Both the position numbers and the translations under genes were made by a program. This document shows positions 61,475 to 64,000 of a stretch of DNA of 64,000 nt, piece by piece. The stretch is from positions 509,248 through 573,247 of the forward strand of contig NZ_WHUF01000005.1 of assembly GCF_009380165.1 (NCBI RefSeq), read 5' to 3'. This DNA comes from Rugamonas rivuli (lineage in GTDB: Bacteria; Pseudomonadota; Gammaproteobacteria; Burkholderiales; Burkholderiaceae_D). Under the pieces are notes generated by a model. The model saw only the letters and a program-made list of their open reading frames with translations, was not told the origin of the DNA and did not search any database. How positions within the stretch are numbered: the first letter of the stretch is position 1; each line of letters opens with the position of its first letter.

Positions 61475-63562
61475 ATGCTAGACATCCTCGAACGCATAGA
61501 CGCAGACAGCAATGACATCGGCCTGATGGTCGAGCTGTTCGATACCCTGCGTCCCCCGCGCGCCACCGACGGCGCCCGCGCCACGGCCAATGTGCGCACC
61601 CTGTGCCAGCTGCTGCGCGGCAATCCCGCCCACGCGCTGGCCCTGCACCACTACGCGCGCAAGCTGCTCTCCAGCCGCCGTCACGCCAGCCTGTACACCG
61701 AGATCGGCGTGCTGTCGAACGACGGCTTCTTCACCGAACTCAAGCGGCGTATCGCCTACCGCATCCTGCCGCCCGCGCTGGGCGACGACTACCTGAGCGA
61801 CGCCCTCGACCGCGTGGTCTACCGCCGCACCGATTACCTGTGGATCGCCGCCGTGCCCGCCGCCGACTGGCTGGCCCTGCTCGACGTGGTCAACGACGCG
61901 CCCGCCGCGCCCAACCTGATGCTGCCCGGCCTGCTGGAAGCGATACGCACGCTGTCCTACCGCGTGTGCGCCATCGGCCTGGAACCGACGCTGACCAATT
62001 TCCACACCGAGATGGAAACCTACGAATCGCCCTTCATGGTGCAGAACTTCGAGGTCAATGCCTATCTCGACCACTACCAGCGCATGCTGGGCGGCGAACA
62101 GGCCGCGCCGGAAGACGCGCGCCACCTGCTGGTGATGCTGGACCAGTGCGACGCCGTGGTCGCCAAGATCCGCAAGAAAGCCTTGAGCCAGGGCACCAGC
62201 ATCGCCCTGACCTATCTGCTGGTGACGCTGACGCAAAGCATAGACCGGCTGCGCAAGCTGCTGTTCCTGGTCGACGTCAGCGGCGAGCTGCAGGCCGCGC
62301 CGGCCGAGATCCAGCCGGTAGACGCCGGCCACGCGCCGCACCAGCAGGAAGGCCCGCCCAGCCCGCGCCGCGGGGCCGCCGTCGGCCTGGCGCTGGAACT
62401 GATCGAGGCGCACAACAACAAGTACATGGTGCGCGACCTGATGCGCGACAACATCGACCTGCTGGCGCGCAACGTCACCGAGAACGCCAGCCACACCGGC
62501 GAGCACTACGTGGCCGACCACCGCAAGGAACTGGGCGGCATGTTCGTGTCCTCGGCCGGCGCCGGCCTGGTGATCGGCTTCATGGCGCTGTTCAAGATCC
62601 TGATGTCCTACCTGCGCGCCGCGCCGCTGGTCGAAGCCTTCCTGTTCAGCATGAACTATTCGCTGGGCTTCATGTTCATCCACCTGCTGCACTTCACCGT
62701 CGCCACCAAGCAGCCGGCGATGACGGCCTCGCGCATCGCCGCCGGCCTGCACAGCAAGGATGGCCGCAACATCGACCTCGACAGCATGGCCGAGCTGTGC
62801 AGCAAGGTGATACGCACGCAGAACATGGCGGTGCTGGGCAACCTGGCCACCGCCATCCCGACCGCGTGGCTGATCGCCATGGCCTGGCCGCTGATCACCG
62901 GCCACCATCTGGTGTCGCCGGACAAGGCCATGCACCTGCTGCACGACATCGATCCCTTCCACGCGCCGACGCTGATCTACGCCGCCATCGCCGGCGTCTG
63001 CCTGTTCGTCGCCGGCCTGATTTCCGGCTACTACGACAACAAGGCGCTGTACACCCGCTGGGCACAGCGCATCGCGCAACTGCGCGGCCTGCGCTGGCTG
63101 CTGGGGCAGGAACGCCTGAACCGTCTGGGCGTCTACATGGAAAACAATCTGGGCGGGCTGATGGGGAATTTCTTCTTCGGCATCCTGCTCGGCGTGATGC
63201 CGCTGCTGGGCTTTTTGCTGGGCATGCCGCTGGACATCCGCCACGTCACCTTCTCGTCGGCCAACTTTGCGACAGCGATGGTCGGACTCGATCACAATGT
63301 TAGTTGGCAACTGGTGGCGACGTCGGTGGCCGGCTTCCTGCTGATCGGCACCGTCAACCTGCTGGTCAGCTTCGGGCTGGCGCTGTGGGTGGCGCTGCGT
63401 TCGCGCCAGGTGCATTTCAAGCACGGCTGGCAGTTGCTCAAGGCGCTGGGGCGCAGGTTCCGCCAGGGGCCGGTATCGTTCTTCTTCGGCTCCGCCGCGG
63501 AAGAGGCGGAGCCCCAGGCGCTGGCCGATGAATCGAAGTCCAACGACAAGGCACACAGATGA
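61475..63562 (+). CDS. Gcr-type 'site-specific recombinase' family membrane protein
   Basis: 695 aa, matching the family annotated as site-specific recombinase (Neisseria Gcr). The N-terminal half is helical and soluble (LDILERIDADSNDIGLMVEL, ARKLLSSRRHASLYTEIGVL). The C-terminal half has several clear membrane helices: GAGLVIGFMALFKILMSYL, AIAGVCLFVAGLISGYYDN, NFFFGILLGVMPLLGFLLG and GFLLIGTVNLLVSFGLALWV. No serine- or tyrosine-recombinase catalytic motif is visible. A membrane role is more likely than DNA recombination. The ATG lacks a ribosome site; ATGA links it to the next gene. Confidence 0.82.
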   Translation: MLDILERIDADSNDIGLMVELFDTLRPPRATDGARATANVRTLCQLLRGNPAHALALHHYARKLLSSRRHASLYTEIGVLSNDGFFTELKRRIAYRILPPALGDDYLSDALDRVVYRRTDYLWIAAVPAADWLALLDVVNDAPAAPNLMLPGLLEAIRTLSYRVCAIGLEPTLTNFHTEMETYESPFMVQNFEVNAYLDHYQRMLGGEQAAPEDARHLLVMLDQCDAVVAKIRKKALSQGTSIALTYLLVTLTQSIDRLRKLLFLVDVSGELQAAPAEIQPVDAGHAPHQQEGPPSPRRGAAVGLALELIEAHNNKYMVRDLMRDNIDLLARNVTENASHTGEHYVADHRKELGGMFVSSAGAGLVIGFMALFKILMSYLRAAPLVEAFLFSMNYSLGFMFIHLLHFTVATKQPAMTASRIAAGLHSKDGRNIDLDSMAELCSKVIRTQNMAVLGNLATAIPTAWLIAMAWPLITGHHLVSPDKAMHLLHDIDPFHAPTLIYAAIAGVCLFVAGLISGYYDNKALYTRWAQRIAQLRGLRWLLGQERLNRLGVYMENNLGGLMGNFFFGILLGVMPLLGFLLGMPLDIRHVTFSSANFATAMVGLDHNVSWQLVATSVAGFLLIGTVNLLVSFGLALWVALRSRQVHFKHGWQLLKALGRRFRQGPVSFFFGSAAEEAEPQALADESKSNDKAHR

Positions 63563-64000
63563 ACATTACCCGCATGCGCTACTGGCTATCCCCGGCCTTG
63601 ATGTGTTGGGGCCTGCTGGGCGCATGCGCATCGCTGCCCGATGTGACGGCGATGAGCGGCAAGCTCGATCCCGCCGCCACGCCCAGCGTCCAGGGCGCCA
63701 ACGGCGCCATCGGCGAGGCGCGCACGCGGGCGCTGCTGGCCAAGCGCTGGCCCAAGGGATCGCTCGATCTGCAAGCCCAGGCCGCGCTGGAGGAAGCGGC
63801 CACCGGCGTGCCCCTGATCGCCGGCAACAAGTGCACGCTGCTGTTCGACGGCCCGCAGACCATGGCCGAGATGCTCAAGGCCATCAACGCCGCCCGCAAC
63901 AACATCAACCTGGAAACCTATATCTTCGACCAGGACGAGCTGGGCCTGAAATTCGCCGACGCGCTGATCGAGAAGCAGCAGCAAGGCGTGACGGTCAACA
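63559..64000 (+). CDS. Phospholipase D/cardiolipin synthase-like lipoprotein (partial)
   Basis: Runs off the window end after about 147 codons. The lipobox LLGAC (Cys at about 23) indicates an outer-membrane or periplasmic lipoprotein. The start of a PLD domain follows: CTLLFDGPQTMAEMLKAINA, NNINLETYIFDQDELG; the HKD catalytic motifs would lie beyond the window. It begins by ATGA overlap with the Gcr-family gene, so both should be made together, perhaps for membrane lipid repair. Confidence 0.85.
   Translation, partial: MNITRMRYWLSPALMCWGLLGACASLPDVTAMSGKLDPAATPSVQGANGAIGEARTRALLAKRWPKGSLDLQAQAALEEAATGVPLIAGNKCTLLFDGPQTMAEMLKAINAARNNINLETYIFDQDELGLKFADALIEKQQQGVTVN

Noticed and set aside
61478..63556. 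Open frame of 692 codons on the minus strand
   Set aside because: Antisense shadow of the Gcr-family gene; low-complexity His/Gln/Arg product.

Overview
The window comes from a high-GC Gram-negative chromosome. Gene content (PHA phasins, modABC-modE, Tat-exported enzymes, a BrkB-type membrane protein, TrmJ/SuhB, a Gram-negative porin, long PAS/GGDEF/EAL proteins) and protein style fit a betaproteobacterium of the Oxalobacteraceae (Massilia/Duganella/Janthinobacterium type). That placement is inference from gene content, not a database match. I see no rRNA, tRNA, insertion sequence, prophage or CRISPR array.

Layout. 0-14.5 kb: housekeeping and stress genes (purU, an NADP-dependent oxidoreductase, a phasin, a KGG-repeat stress protein, an atypical inositol-monophosphatase-like protein), the molybdate cluster modA-modB-modC-modE between two AraC-type regulators, small cupin/VOC/metallopeptidase genes, a TPR-LOG-periplasmic binding protein operon, a TetR regulator, a second phasin and a Tat-exported DOPA-dioxygenase-like protein. 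14.5-30.7 kb: an S9 peptidase, a coupled sensor kinase / REC-REC-GAF-PAS-GGDEF-EAL-REC protein / DUF1444-like gene set, a lipase-like hydrolase with a GMC oxidoreductase and its Tat partner, an M1 aminopeptidase, and divergent trmJ/suhB. 30.9-35.3 kb: a DEAD-box helicase, hydroxypyruvate isomerase, a lipoprotein and a DksA-like protein. 35.5-42.9 kb: a six-gene signalling operon in which every junction is an ATGA overlap, facing a second PAS kinase.

43-64 kb is rich in envelope and stress genes: MtfA, OmpA-type proteins, BON and glycine-zipper lipoproteins, DUF883/YqjE/YqjK-like proteins, a ferritin-like protein, AsmA, a patatin, a Crp/Fnr regulator, a porin, a membrane protein of the Gcr 'site-specific recombinase' family and a phospholipase D-like lipoprotein.

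The most interesting signal is in this last part. A palindrome of form GTRCG-N4-CGYAC recurs in the promoter regions. In each accepted case a plausible -10 hexamer begins exactly 29.5 bp from the palindrome centre, in the direction of a downstream gene. That places the centre at about -41.5, the class II activator geometry of Crp/Fnr proteins. Seven strong sites and two weaker ones lie within 17 kb, with one further weak copy near 33.2 kb. A Crp/Fnr protein is encoded in the middle of the set beside one of the sites. I propose an envelope-stress regulon controlled by this protein. The motif and its spacing are read from the sequence; the identity of the regulator is inference. A second signal is a pair of sigma-E-like promoters (GGAACTT-N16-TCTA) ahead of the first phasin and the KGG protein.
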